Made by a program: the position numbers and the translations under genes. The notes under the pieces were generated by a model, which ran no database searches, was not told the origin of the DNA, and saw nothing but the letters and a program-made list of their open reading frames with translations. A stretch of 20,627 nt of DNA. Source: Chrysomallon squamiferum. Lineage: Eukaryota > Mollusca > Gastropoda > Neomphalida > Peltospiridae. Positions within the stretch are counted from its first letter, which is position 1. Every line of letters begins with the position of its first letter. Location of the stretch: NCBI GenBank assembly GCA_012295275.1, contig SMMR01000017.1, positions 1 to 20,627 of the forward strand, given 5' to 3'. Below are positions 1 to 10,476 of this stretch, piece by piece.

Positions 1-39
1 TATGCAAGTTTCTAAGTAAGTGAGAATGCAATTAAATTA
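1..39 (+). repeat. Tail of an upstream monomer 7 (partial)
   Basis: The window opens with TATGCAAGTTTCTAAGTAAG, which matches the TATGCAGGTTTCTAAGTAAG segment near the end of M7 in later copies. The array therefore starts outside the window on this side. Confidence 0.85.
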
Positions 40-760
40 TTATTAATAAATTATCTAAATAAATAAAAATTAAGTAATTACGTAAATAGTGACCTAAGTA
101 AGCAAGGAAGCAAGTAACTAAGTAAATCAGAATGGAAGTCACTACATTTTACAACACATGTGAGTGTTACTACTTAACTAATGTCATAAGTTAGCAAGGG
201 AGCCAGTAAATAAAACCTAACTTCCTACATTAACAATGATCTAACTAACAAAAGTAAGTAAAAGTACGTAAATAGTGATCCTGATGGCAGGGAAGAGCAA
301 CTAAGAGAGAAATGCAAATTTGTACCTTAACAATTATCTAAGTAAGAACGTAATTAATTAAATTGACAAGTAAGCAAGGATGCAAGTTACTAAGTTAGGG
401 TAGAATGCAAATACAAGTACGATAAATAATGACATAAGTAAGAGAAATAAATTTAGTATGTGTTAAATGCTAACAACATGGAGAAGACTGAGTCTAAAAT
501 GGGGACTTAAATAAGTAACTAAGGAAGGAAAGAGAATAAGTAAGAGAATTAAATTATAAGTTCATGTGAGTAAGAATGTGAGTAAGTGTTTAACTATGAC
601 CTAAGTTGGGAGGAAGAGAAAAGTGGTAATTAAATAGTAACCTAAGTAAGAACATTAACAATTATCTAACTAAGAAATAAATTAAGTACGTAAGTAAATA
701 ATGACATAAGTAAGCAATTGTGCAGGTGTTATGGAGTGCAAGGAGGGAATGCAAGTGGGA
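40..760 (+). repeat. HOR copy, 721 bp, short and clean
   Basis: All seven monomers are present, with boxes near 40 (M1), 144 (M2), 228 (M3), 325 (M4), 418 (M5), 548 (M6) and 653 (M7). It is the shortest regular copy but among the cleanest, with few homopolymer expansions. It carries TACGTA at 79-84, 265-270 and 687-692, where most later copies have TGCATA or no CpG. An intact octamer ATGCAAAT lies at 312-319. Confidence 0.85.
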
Positions 761-1503
761 CATTGTGTGGTTATCTAAGGAATAAATAAATTAAGTGGGA
801 ATTGTGTAAATAGTGACCAAGAAAGCAAGGAGACAAGTAATCAAGTAAATCAGACCGGAAGTCAATTTTAGAACAGTTATGTGTGTAGGAGTAAGGGATG
901 TAGGCTTTGCTTGTGTCTCATGGGTTGTAGGGGCCAGGTTGGTAGAGTAGCTAGTATGACTGCAGTGTATTGGTCTAGCTATGAGCAAGGGTAGGTGGGG
1001 TGCGTGGAAATTGGTGATCTAAGATGGGAAGGAAGGCGGCAAGGAAGGTACAAGGTTTTGTTGCATTTAGCAATTATGTATGGTAGGGGCAATTAAGTAC
1101 GTTGCATAATGACCTAAGTAAACCCAGGGATGCAGAGTTGCTAAAGTTAGAAGAAGTTAATGGGAGTTACGTTAACAATTTATCTAGAATGAAAATAAAT
1201 TTAGCATGAAATGGTGGAGCTAAATAAGGGAAGGAAACAAAGTAGCAACTTCTAGAAAATGAGAGAATGGTGCAAATCATTAAATTAACAATTATATGTG
1301 AGTAAGAATGTATGAAAGTGTTAGCTAGTGACCCGTGGGTTGGCAGAATAAATAAACAAAAAATAGTAACCTAAAGTAAAGTACATTTTGCATTTAACAA
1401 AATTAAATCAAATTAAGTAGAACAAATTAATAGTAGAAAGTATACATGATCTTAAAATTATACAGGTTTCTATATGTGTGTGAGAATGCAAAGTAGAAAT
1501 TTA
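761..1503 (+). repeat. HOR copy, 743 bp, G-enriched
   Basis: The M1 box is degraded (CATTGTGTGGTTATCTAAGG). Positions about 861-1030, covering M2 and the start of M3, keep near-normal length but carry many G or T bases where other copies have A. That patch creates a stop-free minus-strand stretch at 791-988. The M3 octamer is lost. M6 and M7 are recognisable by GTTAGCTAGTGACCC and by TACAGGTTTCTA. Confidence 0.75.
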
Positions 1504-2288
1504 CATTAACAATGATTATCTAAATGTAAATAAATTAAGTAATTACATTAAATGAAGCCTCAGTAAGCAAGAGGGAAACAAATTAACTAGAGTAAATCCA
1601 TAGAATGGGGAAGTCAATTTACATTTGAATTGACTAAAGATGGTAAGTAAGTGGTACCTAATGCTTCCTGGAGTTGGCAAGCCAGAGAGTAGAAGTTAGT
1701 AAATAAGTAATAAGTCCAACTACATTAACAATGATCTAACTAAGAAACAGAGTAAATATGTACAAAAAATGAGTGATCTAAGTTGAAGGGAAAGGCAGAG
1801 CAACTAAGAGTATATCCTACAGATTTGTACATTAGCAATTTATCTAAAATTGGGAACATGGAGAATTAAGTGCATGAAATGAAGAAATAAATGGCTTAAA
1901 GGGATGCAGAGTTACTAAGTTCAGGTAGGAGACAAGTTAGTAAGTTAACAATTTATCTAAGTAAGAACTAAATTTAATACTTGCATGGTAAATGGTGGAG
2001 AGACTAATTTAAATAAGGAAGGAGATCAAAGTAACTAAATTAAGTAGGGATGGTAGTCAATTGCATTTAATTTATGTGAGTAATGAAATGTGCCAAGGAA
2101 GTGTTTAACTAGTGACCCCTAGAAGTTAAGAGGGAAGAGGAGAATAAGAAATTAAGTAAATGAAACCTAAGTAGAATTAAATTTAACAATTATCTAACTA
2201 AAACAAATTAATTGCATGGTATATGAAATGACCTAAATTAAGAAATTAAATGCAGGTTTCTATGTGTGGTAGGGATGCAGAGTAGGTA
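1504..2288 (+). repeat. HOR copy, 785 bp
   Basis: Exact expected period. M1 starts CATTAACAATGATTATC, with a three-base expansion inside the box. M2 keeps the CATTTGAATTGACT form. The M3 end is altered (TATATCCTACAGATTTG), so no octamer is present. M7 ends ATGCAGGTTTCTATGTGTGG. Confidence 0.8.
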
Positions 2289-3069
2289 CATTTTAACATT
2301 TATCTAAGTAATAAAATGGATTAAAAGTGAATTAAGTAAATGAGTCCTGCCCTAAATAAACCAAGGAGCTTAGGTAATGGAGTAAATCAGGATGGATCAG
2401 TGTACATTTGTGGTGGGATGGAATGCTGCTTGGCTTAACTAAATGCTTAAGTTGTAGGGAATGATAGGTAGGTTTGGTAGGTAGCCTAACTAAAATTAAT
2501 TTGTGATTCCCAGTGATCCTGGCAAGAGCAAAGTAGAGTAGAATTGCATGGAAATGGTGAATCTAGGATGGCAGGAAGCCCAGGCAACTAAGGAAAATGC
2601 AAATTTGTACATTAACAGTTATCTAAGTAGGAGACATTAATTAGGTACAAAGTAAAACAAAATATATGAAACAAGCATGTGGGATGCAAGTTACTAAATT
2701 TAGGGAAATACAGTTGTTACGTTAGAGTTAATGATTATCTAAGTAAGAAATAAATTTTAAGTACTTACACATGGAAATGGTGGCCTTAAAATGAGGAAGG
2801 AACAAGTAACTAAGTAAATTTAGGAATGCTAGTCATTACATTAGCAATTATGTTGGTGGAATGTAGAGATGGGGTGTTTTAACTAGTGACCTTGGTTTAG
2901 GAGGAAGAGATTAAGAATAGAAATACAGAGCCTAGAAATAGTAACCCTAAGTATGATTTAACAATTTATCTAACAAAGGAAACAAATTAGGTAGAGGAGA
3001 GTGGGCATAATGACCCTAAGATAAACAGGTGGGTTTTTCTTGGTAGGTTGGGGATGCAAGTAAGATTTA
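2289..3069 (+). repeat. HOR copy, 781 bp, G-enriched in M2/M3
   Basis: Register is kept. About 2405-2560 shows many G substitutions relative to later copies. An intact ATGCAAAT lies at 2597-2604. M7 reads GGTGGGTTTTTCTTGGTAGG near 3024-3043, a G/T-rich version of CAGGTTTCTAAGTAGG. Confidence 0.75.
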
Positions 3070-3870
3070 CATTGTGATTTATCTAAAGTAATAAATAAAG
3101 TAAAAGTAATTAAAAGTAAAATGGTGACCTAAAGGTAGGCAAGGAGGCAGATAATAAGCTAAAATCAGGATGGAGTCAGTGCATTTTTGTTATGTGGGCA
3201 GAATATGAAGTGACTTGTCTAACTAGTACAGATGGGGTTGGAAGGGGCCAGTGGGTTAAAGGTGAAATAGTAGCCTAAAGGTAACTTCATTAGCATTGAT
3301 CTAGCTAGGGAACAAAGTGAAGAAAGTGCAATAAATGAGTGATCTAAGATCTAGGCAATGGCTTGAGCAACTAAGAGAAAGGAAATGCAAGGTTTAATGG
3401 CACAGTTGTTCTATTATCTAGAACATAATTAAATTGCAGCCCTGAAATAATGACATAAATAAGCAAAAGGGATGCAGGTTGCTAAGTTAGGTGGAAATAA
3501 GCAGAAATTATTAAAGACGTTAACTCAATTATCTAAGTGAAAGAAGTTGGTGAATTTAGTATCTGAAGTAAAAGGGAGTAAGGCTAAATAGGGAGGGGCA
3601 AAAATGGCTAAGTAAAATTGTAAGTGAGACAAGTCATTAGTCATTTAACAATTTATGTGAGTGGGAATGTTGGTGGGAGGTGTTTTAACTGGTGACCAGG
3701 TTGAGAGAGGAATAGAATAAAAGTAAATGGTAAGTAAACTAAAGGAATTTTTAACAGTTATCAACTCAAGAACAGAGTTAGTGGAAATTGGAGGGGTGTA
3801 TGGAAAGAAACTAGGTGTGCAGGGGTTTTCTGTGTAGTGGGGTAGAGGATGCCAAGAAATACATTTAATG
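3070..3870 (+). repeat. HOR copy, 801 bp, noisy
   Basis: The M1 box reads CATTGTGATTTATCTAA instead of CATTAACAATTATCTAA. M2 and M3 are G-enriched around 3190-3300. The octamer position reads ATGCAAGG. M7 near 3780-3860 is strongly G-enriched and only identifiable by its position and GGGGTTTTCTGTGTAGTGG. Confidence 0.7.
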
Positions 3871-4637
3871 CATTAAACAATTTATCTAAAATAAAATGGA
3901 ATTAAGTAATTAAGTGAAAATAGTGACCTAAAGTAAGCAGGAAGCAAGGGACTAAGTAATTAGAATCCAGGATGGAAGTCAGTACATTTTACAATTATGC
4001 AGGTAACAGTAAGTAACTGCTCCAACTGAAATGTCTCATGGTTGTAGGGAGCCCAGTAGAGTTAGTAAGAAATAGTAGCCCTAAGTAGCTACATTTAGCA
4101 GTGATCTAACTAAAAGAAACAAAGTAAATGAAAGTACGTAGAGAAATGAAGTGATCCTAAGATGCAGGAGGCAGGCAACTAAAAAAAATACAAATTTGTA
4201 CATTAACAATTTATCTAAGTAAGAACAAAATTAAAATTACATAAACAAACCTAAAGCAACAAGTAACCAAGAATTACTAAGTTAGTCAGAACATATAGTA
4301 AGGCAGTGCTATTATCCTAAAAGTAAAAACTACATTAAACCCACACAAAATAGTAAAGCTAAATAAGAGGAAAGAAGGAAACAAAGTAACTAAGTAAGGA
4401 CAGTGAGAATAGTAAAAAAGTCTATTAACAATTATGTGGAAGTAAGAATGTGAGTAAGGTGGTGTTTAACTGGTGACCCCTAAGTTAGCAGGGAAGAGAA
4501 TACATTAAGTAGTAAAAGTAACCCTAGTAATTACATTAGCAATTATCTAACTAAGAAAAACAAATTAATAAATTAAATAAATGAAAACAGGCTTAGGTAT
4601 ACAAGTTTTTTAAGTATGAGGTTTGAAGAATGAAGTA
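3871..4637 (+). repeat. HOR copy, 767 bp
   Basis: The M1 start is preceded by a second CATTTAATG, so the box is partly doubled (3862 and 3871). TACGTA appears in M3 near 4135. The octamer site reads ATACAAAT. M4-M5 are damaged around 4250-4360, with the M5 box poorly preserved, whereas M6 and M7 are clear. Confidence 0.75.
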
Positions 4638-5414
4638 CATTAACAATTATCTAAGTATTAAAATAAATAATTAAGTAAATTAGTAAATGGTGACCTAAAG
4701 TGAAACAGGGAAGCAGGTAACTAAAGTAAAATCAGGAATGGAAGTCAATTGTTTTTTAATTATGTGTAAGATAGAATGGCAAAGTAACTAAAAATGTCAT
4801 AAGTTAACATGATTAGAAGTTCCAAGTAAATAGTAACCTAAGTAACATTCACAATTATCCTAACTAACAAAAAACAAGTAAAGTGCAGTGCAGTAAATGA
4901 GTGATCTAAAGATGGGAAGGAAGCGACAACTAAGAGAAAAAATGCAAATTTTTGTACATTAACAATTATCTAAGTATAGTGCAAGTAATTAAAGTAAACA
5001 AAAGTATAAAAAAAAGCAGGATGCACTAGAAGTTGGTGAGATGGAGTTAATTACGTTAACAGTTATCTAAGTAAAAGGGAAATAAATTTAATACCTACGT
5101 GGAAATAGTGGGCTAAATAGGGGGAAACAAGTAACTAGGTGGACAAGTAGGAAAGGAAGTCAATTTACATTTTAACAATTGTGGCAGGGACCAAGAATTT
5201 TTGGACAAATTAGGGGTGTTTAACTTGTAAATGACCCCCTAAATTAGAGGGAGAGACATAATTAAGTAAAACAAATAACCTAAGTAAATTGTACTAAATT
5301 AACAGTTATCTAAACAAAGTGGGTAGAAATTAAATAACAATTAATGTTGTAATAAAATAAAAAGTAAGGTGTGGGTTTTCTAAATAAATTGAGATGCAAA
5401 TGCAGGTAAATTTA
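4638..5414 (+). repeat. HOR copy, 777 bp
   Basis: The M1 box is intact (CATTAACAATTATCTAAG). ATGCAAAT is intact at 4942-4949. The M5 box keeps the CpG form ACGTTAAC near 5054. M6 contains extra bases around 5190-5230. M7 ends GGTTTTCTAAATAAATTGAG. Confidence 0.78.
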
Positions 5415-6152
5415 CATTAACCAATTTATCTAAGTAATAAAATAAATTAGAAAAGTAATTACGTAAGAATGGAGTCATACAGTAAGTAAGCAGAAAGTAG
5501 CTTCATTTAAGTCAGGGGAAATGGAAGTCAATTTTACATTTACAATTTATGCTTGAGATGTAAAGCCAAGTAACTAAATAACTAATGTCTAAGATGGGAG
5601 CCAAGAAAGGTTCATTAATTAGAACCCTAAGTTAAAAAGTATTTGCACCAGTGTCCATCAAAGTTCAAAGTTCAGGCAAAGTAAAAAGTTAGCCAATCAT
5701 GAAATGGTAGAAATACAGGAAACTGACAGCTAAAGAGAATTTGTAAAAATTTGTCAACAAATTGGGATTATTATAAGAGCAGTGGAAGAAAGTGACCTAA
5801 GTTGAAAGGTTAGAAATTGTAAGTAAATTGGAAAATGCAAGTTAGTTACTACGTTAGTCAGAATCTAAAAATAAATTTATATTGCTTTAATTATCTAAAA
5901 AACAAAATAAACAGTAAGCAAAGATGACTAATAATTTGCAAGACTAAATAAGTAAAAGAGGTGGCATTTGACAATTAAGTAGAGCCTGAAGATGGCAGGG
6001 AGAGTTCCAGGTTAATTAAATGAAATAATGACTTAAGTAGAGTAATTAACCCCTAATTGGAAACCTAAGAAATAAATTAAAAGGAAGAAATGAAATAAGG
6101 TAAGAATAAAATGGCAAACTAAATGTTTCCCATCAGAGTAGGAATGCATCTA
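5415..6152 (+). repeat. HOR copy, 738 bp, decaying from M3 onward
   Basis: M1 and M2 are normal, with AATTACGTAAG in M1. From about 5630 identity falls sharply. M3 begins GTATTTGCACCAGTGTCC and M4 CAACAAATTGGG, and M5-M7 boxes are hard to place. This is where the divergent zone begins. No foreign insert is recognisable: fragments such as AAGATGGCAGGGAG and TGACTTAAGTAG are still satellite. Confidence 0.65.
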
Positions 6153-6499
6153 CATTAAAGGAATTAAAGATAATTAAGTAAACAGTAAAATGACCTAAGT
6201 GAAAATAAGCAGAGTTTCTAAAGTGAATCAGGATGGAGTCAGTGCATTTTACATTGAGAGTAAGAATGCCAAAATGGCTTGACTTAATCACCAGGAATAA
6301 TTAAAGGGAAAAAATGGGAGCCTAAATAAATGAATTGCAGAAACCAAATATGAACAGAAATCAGATTTATCTGTCAGTATGTCAGAAGATGGCAAAGAGT
6401 AATAGTAACCTAAATAGTGTGATACAAATTTGCAAAGGAACCAATTTATCTAGAGGGCAAGAAATTAAGTAAGAATTTTAACTATTAACAAATGATCCT

Positions 6500-6740
6500 A
6501 AGTTAGTAGGAAAACAAGTTCTAATTTTGCAGCCTAAGTAAATAAATGATATTAAGGAATGTAATAGGACTAAAAGCAATTTAATTGTGAGAATAATTTT
6601 TGTCATTAAATTAAAAAATAGAACATGAGTAAAATTTTTTAGTAATGGGCATGTTAAGTAAGTCAAATACCAAGTTAAACAAAAGTGAGAATAAATGAAG
6701 TAAATGCTATTGTCTAAAAATAACATTTTTATGTTATCAA
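6500..6740 (+). other. Unassigned AT-rich stretch within the array
   Basis: This is the least satellite-like stretch of the window. It holds longer A and T runs than its surroundings and no clear box, but retains CCTAAGTAAATAAATGA (6532-6548) and TTAAGTAAGTC (6654-6664). It could be a strongly decayed monomer pair, a short insert, or low-quality consensus. An 82-codon minus-strand open frame from 6726 to 6478 lies largely here; I regard it as chance. Confidence 0.5.
6720..6737. repeat. Small perfect inverted repeat
   Basis: ATAACAT (6720-6726) and ATGTTAT (6731-6737) are perfect 7-base inverted arms around a TTTT loop. The pairs are mostly A-T, so stability is low. It is not seen in the regular HOR copies and sits in the divergent zone. 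There is no sign that it is a terminator. Confidence 0.5.
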
Positions 6741-7121
6741 AAAGATGCAGTTACTAGGATTGTGAGTAAATAATGCAAGAATTGAAATACCCAAGTTTCA
6801 ATTATCTCAATAAAAAATTTGGGAGTATAATTTAAAGAAATAGTGAAAACTAAATAAGGAATGAAACAAGTAACTAAGCTGGTTTAGAGATAAGGGAAGA
6901 CCCATACATTTAACAGTTATCAGTAAGGATATAAATTAGTGTTTAACCTAGCATCTAAGAAGAGGGAGAAAACAAATAATAGTTGAAAACCTAAAGTAAC
7001 CTAAGAAATTACATTTCAATTATCTAAGAAGGTAAAAGAATTAAAGTAGTAAATAATGACATAGAGTAAAAAAGGGATGCAGCACAAGTTTTCTAAAATA
7101 AGGAGGAAATTAGGGTAAGTA

Positions 7122-8949
7122 CATTTAACAATTATCTAAGTATGAGACAAAATAATTAAGTAATGCGTAAAATGACCCAAGGAGTAAGATAAGGAAACAA
7201 ATAATACAAGTTGAAAAGTGCAGTGCAAGGTCAGTACATTTAACAATCATCTGGTAAAAAATAGATTAAATTATTTTGTGTAAATATTGAGGCTTAAATA
7301 AAAGGAAACAAAAATTCATAAATTGGTAGTACTAAAAGTAAATTTACATTAACAATTATCTAACTAAGAAACAAATTTTTAAGTAAGTAAAAGTAAATGA
7401 AAAAATAAAGGAAGTAAAACATGAACTAACTAAAAACATTATGGGTACAAAATTACTAACATTAACATTAATCTAAAGCAGAAGTAAAGATATGAGTATA
7501 ATTCAAGTATGCATCAGTGATTTAAAAGTTGCTTGAGGAATGCAGAGTAAGTACATTAATAATGTCCCTAAGTGGGATAAATTCAACAATTGGTGGGAAG
7601 GGGAGGTATTAAATGGTGTAGTCAAGCCATGCAAAAAAGTAAACCAATGGGTTTTCTAGATTTAGTCTAGGAATGCAAGGTAGGAGATGGGCCAGCTAGG
7701 AGTGCTCTGGTTGTGCATTTAAAGTTGTTAGTTAGGGGGAGGACTTGAATTAGAAAGGCATGTAAAGAGCTGCATTACAAATCAAGGGAGAAACCAGTTG
7801 GTGGAGATGCATGAAAGTAAATTGCAGATAACAATTTAAGGAGAAATGGATTCAGTACTTGGGCCAGTGGGCTAAGCAGCAAAGGCAAGTGAAAGCTAAA
7901 ATGAAACTACAGCCTAAATGTAAGTCATTTGCATTAACAAAGTTATGTGTGGGAGTGCAAATGTAAGAAGTTAACAATGAAATCTAAGTAGACTGGCAGG
8001 GGAGGATGGTAAGTGAATGCAAGGTAGTAGGCCTAAGTGGGTGCATTTATGGTAAGAGGAAATCAAGATCAAAGTGGTGTATGGAAATGGTGAGTCTAGG
8101 AAACACTAAGAGAAGTACAGATTTGTGCATTCCTAATTTATCCTAGGAACGTGGTGTTAAATGGAAGGATAGTAACCAGTGTGCAGGGATGCAGCTTACT
8201 GTAAGTGGGAATTCAAGTAAAACATTTCCCACTAAGAAATAAATTCAGAGTTAGCATTAAAAATAAAGGCCCTAACTAAATTCAATTGGAAACAAGTAAC
8301 CTAAAGCAAATTTACATTGTGATTCATTAACAATTATGTAACTAAGAATGTAAGTAAGTGCGTAAAATGACTAAGTAAGCAAGTTGTGGGGACTAAGAAT
8401 AGGAGAAGCAGGAAGCAATTAAAGGAAAGTAAAGAATAATTTTAGACATTAACAATTATCTAAGTATGGAAACAAGTAAACAAATTTGATAAATGTCCTA
8501 TTGACCTAGTGGCCCAGGATGCAGGTTACTAAGTTGGGAGGGATAGAAGCAAGTTACAGGATAACTAGTTATCTCTAAAATATCTAAGTAAAGAAATAAA
8601 TTTAGTACTTACTGGTTCAAATGGTGGGGTAGGCCTAATGGAGAACAATTAACTAAAGTGAAGAGTGAAACAGGAGATGCTAAAGTCAGATGGAGTATTT
8701 AACAATTGTGTAGTAAGAATGGGACTTGTGTGTAAAGTGTTGCAGGGGCCAGTGGACTAAAGTTGAGGAAGAGAATAAATAAGTAAATGAACAGTTGCAG
8801 CAAAACAAAGTAAAATACATTGTTGTTATCTAACTAAGGAAACAAAATTAATTAGAAATTAGTTAAATAAATGATTGGTGAGGAAGAAGTAGAAATTAAG
8901 TAAATGCAGGTTTCTACAAGTAAGGGAAAGAGTGAATGGGAGTAAATTA
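7122..8949 (+). repeat. Irregular satellite block, 1828 bp, shuffled monomers
   Basis: An M1-like monomer at 7122 (ending in AAGGTCAGTACATTT) is followed by an M5-like monomer (about 7236, with GAGGCTTAAATAAAAGG), then an M3/M7-like one (7344, TATCTAACTAAGAAACAAAT) and poorly matching sequence to about 7640. An M7 tail (GGGTTTTCTAGATTTAG) lies near 7650. Later, an M5-like monomer near 7815 is followed by M2/M6-like (7932) and M3-like (8042) monomers. The normal order 1-2-3-4-5-6-7 is therefore not kept. The final part (8128-8949) is described separately. Confidence 0.6.
8128..8949 (+). repeat. Run with a repeated M4-M5-M6 block
   Basis: Boxes near 8128 (M4), 8223 (M5), 8325 (M6), 8447 (M4/M7-like), 8556 (M5), 8697 (M6) and 8818 (M7) lead into the M1 at 8950. 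From an M4 to the next M1 there are normally four steps; here there are seven. The extra three monomers look like a duplicated M4-M5-M6 block. The monomer at 8447 has the M4-type GGATGCAGGTTACTAAGTTG, which supports M4 identity. Confidence 0.5.
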
Positions 8950-9701
8950 CATTAACAATTATCTAAGTAAAATGGAAATTAAGTAATTGCATAAAATGGT
9001 AGCCCTAAGTAAGCAGGGGAATGTCAGTGAAAGGTGATCAGGAATGGAGTCATTTTACATTTGCATTATGTCAAAGGGAATGATATAAGAAGCTTAAAAG
9101 CTGTTTCATAAGTTGGAAAGGGGCCAGATAAGTTAAGTAAAAATGATAACCCTAGAGTAGTACATTAACAATTTATCTAACTGAAAGAAAAGTAAGTGAA
9201 ATTGCGTAAATATGTGATCCTAAGATGGGAAGGAAGGCAGACAACTAAGAGAATGCAAAATTTGTACATTTAACAGTTATCTAAGTAAGAAATAAATTTA
9301 ATTGTAACATAAAATAGCCCTAACCTAAAGTAAGCAAGGATGCAAGTTACTAAGTTAGGGAGATGCAAGTACATTTACAATTATCTAAGTAAAGAAATAA
9401 ATTTGGTACTTGCAAATAAAATGGTGAGGCTAAATGGGAGGAAGCAAGTAACTAAGTAAGAGTATGAATGCAAGTCATTACATTAACAATTTATGTGAGT
9501 AAAAGGAATGCTAAGAGTGTTTAAATAGTGACCCCTAAGTTGGGAGGGGAGAATAAGTAAGTAAGAAATAGTAACCTAAGTAAGTACATTAACAGTTATC
9601 TAACTAAAAATAAAATTAAATTTAAGTGCATGAAAATGGTAGACCTAAATAAATCTGGGATGCAAGTTTCTAAGTAGGAAAGGAATGCAAAAAGTAAATT
9701 G
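8950..9701 (+). repeat. HOR copy, 752 bp, regular order resumes
   Basis: Clear M1 (AATTGCATAAAATGG), and M2 near 9058 (CATTTGCATTATGTC). M3 ends GAATGCAAAATTTG, an octamer broken by one extra A. The M4-M7 boxes are strong. From here rightward the copies are much more alike than those on the left. Confidence 0.88.
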
Positions 9702-10476
9702 CATTTAACAATTATCTAAGTAATAAATGAAATTAATTAATTATGAAATAAAGTGACCCTAAGTAAGCAAGGAGCAAGTAGCTAAGTAGAGTCAGGATGG
9801 AGTCAGTACATTTTACAATTATTGAAATAAGGTAAAATGTAAATTAACTTCTTAACTAATGTCATAAAGTTAGCTTAGGGGGACCCAGTAGGTTTAGTAA
9901 ATGGTAGCCTAAAGTAAGTACATTGCATTAACAATCTATCTAACTAAGAAACAAAGTAAGTGAAGTGCATGAAAGTAGTGATGAGGAGGATGCCAGAGGA
10001 GGCAGGCAACTAAGGAGAAATGCAAATTTGTACATTAACAATTATCTAAAGTAAGAGTAATTAATAAGTGTAATGAAATAATGGCCCTAAGTAAGCAAGG
10101 ATGCAGAGTTACTAAGTTGGTAGGAATGCAAGTTAATGCATTAACAATTATCTAAGTAAGAATAAATTTAAGTACTTGCATGAAAAATGTGTAGGCCCTA
10201 AATAAGGAGGAGCAAACAAGTAACTAAGTGAAAGTGGGAATGCTGAGTCATTACACATTAACAATTATGTGAGTAAGAATGTAAGTAAAGTGTTTTAACT
10301 CAAGTGACCCTAAAGTTGGGAGGGAGGGAATAGAAATAAAAAAAAGTAACCTAAGTAAGTACATTAACAATTTATCTAACTAAGAAGAAAATTAAGTAAG
10401 TAAATAAATAATAGTAGTGGAACTAAGAAAGCAGGGTATGCAGGTTTCTAAGTAAGGTAGGAATGCAAGTAAATTA
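9702..10476 (+). repeat. HOR copy, 775 bp
   Basis: All seven monomers are in order. ATGCAAAT is intact at 10020-10027. The M5 box has the CpA form (TGCATTAAC). M6 shows TTTTAACTCAAGTGACCC, and M7 ends ATGCAGGTTTCTAAGTAAGG. Confidence 0.92.

Larger units (their letters stand above)
6153..7121 (+). repeat. Irregular satellite block, 969 bp, register broken
   Basis: M1 (6153), M2 (about 6246), M3 and an M4-like box (about 6437) follow in order. Then about 6500-6740 cannot be confidently assigned to any monomer, although TAAGTAAG-type spacer words persist. Order resumes with an M4 tail (about 6745), M5 (about 6796), M6 (about 6913) and M7 (about 7011). The block is roughly 185 bases longer than a normal copy. 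Confidence 0.6.

Noticed and set aside
395-400. TTAGGG telomere-type words (also 9355-9360)
   Set aside because: They are isolated hexamers created by AAGTTAGGTAGG-type monomer sequence with one extra G. There is no tandem run.
791-988. 65-codon open frame on the minus strand
   Set aside because: It starts with TTG, lies inside M1-M3 of a G-enriched satellite copy, and has no counterpart in the other copies. It exists only because local A-to-G/T changes removed stops. The predicted residues show no recognisable domain.
6478-6726. 82-codon open frame on the minus strand, hydrophobic product
   Set aside because: It lies in the decayed, AT-rich part of the array. Reverse translation of A-rich DNA yields Leu/Phe/Ile-rich peptides by composition. 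There is no ribosome-binding or promoter context, and it is not conserved between copies.
6500-6740. Inserted transposon or retroelement remnant
   Set aside because: No terminal repeats, target-site duplication, poly-A tail or coding similarity is visible, and satellite words persist within it.
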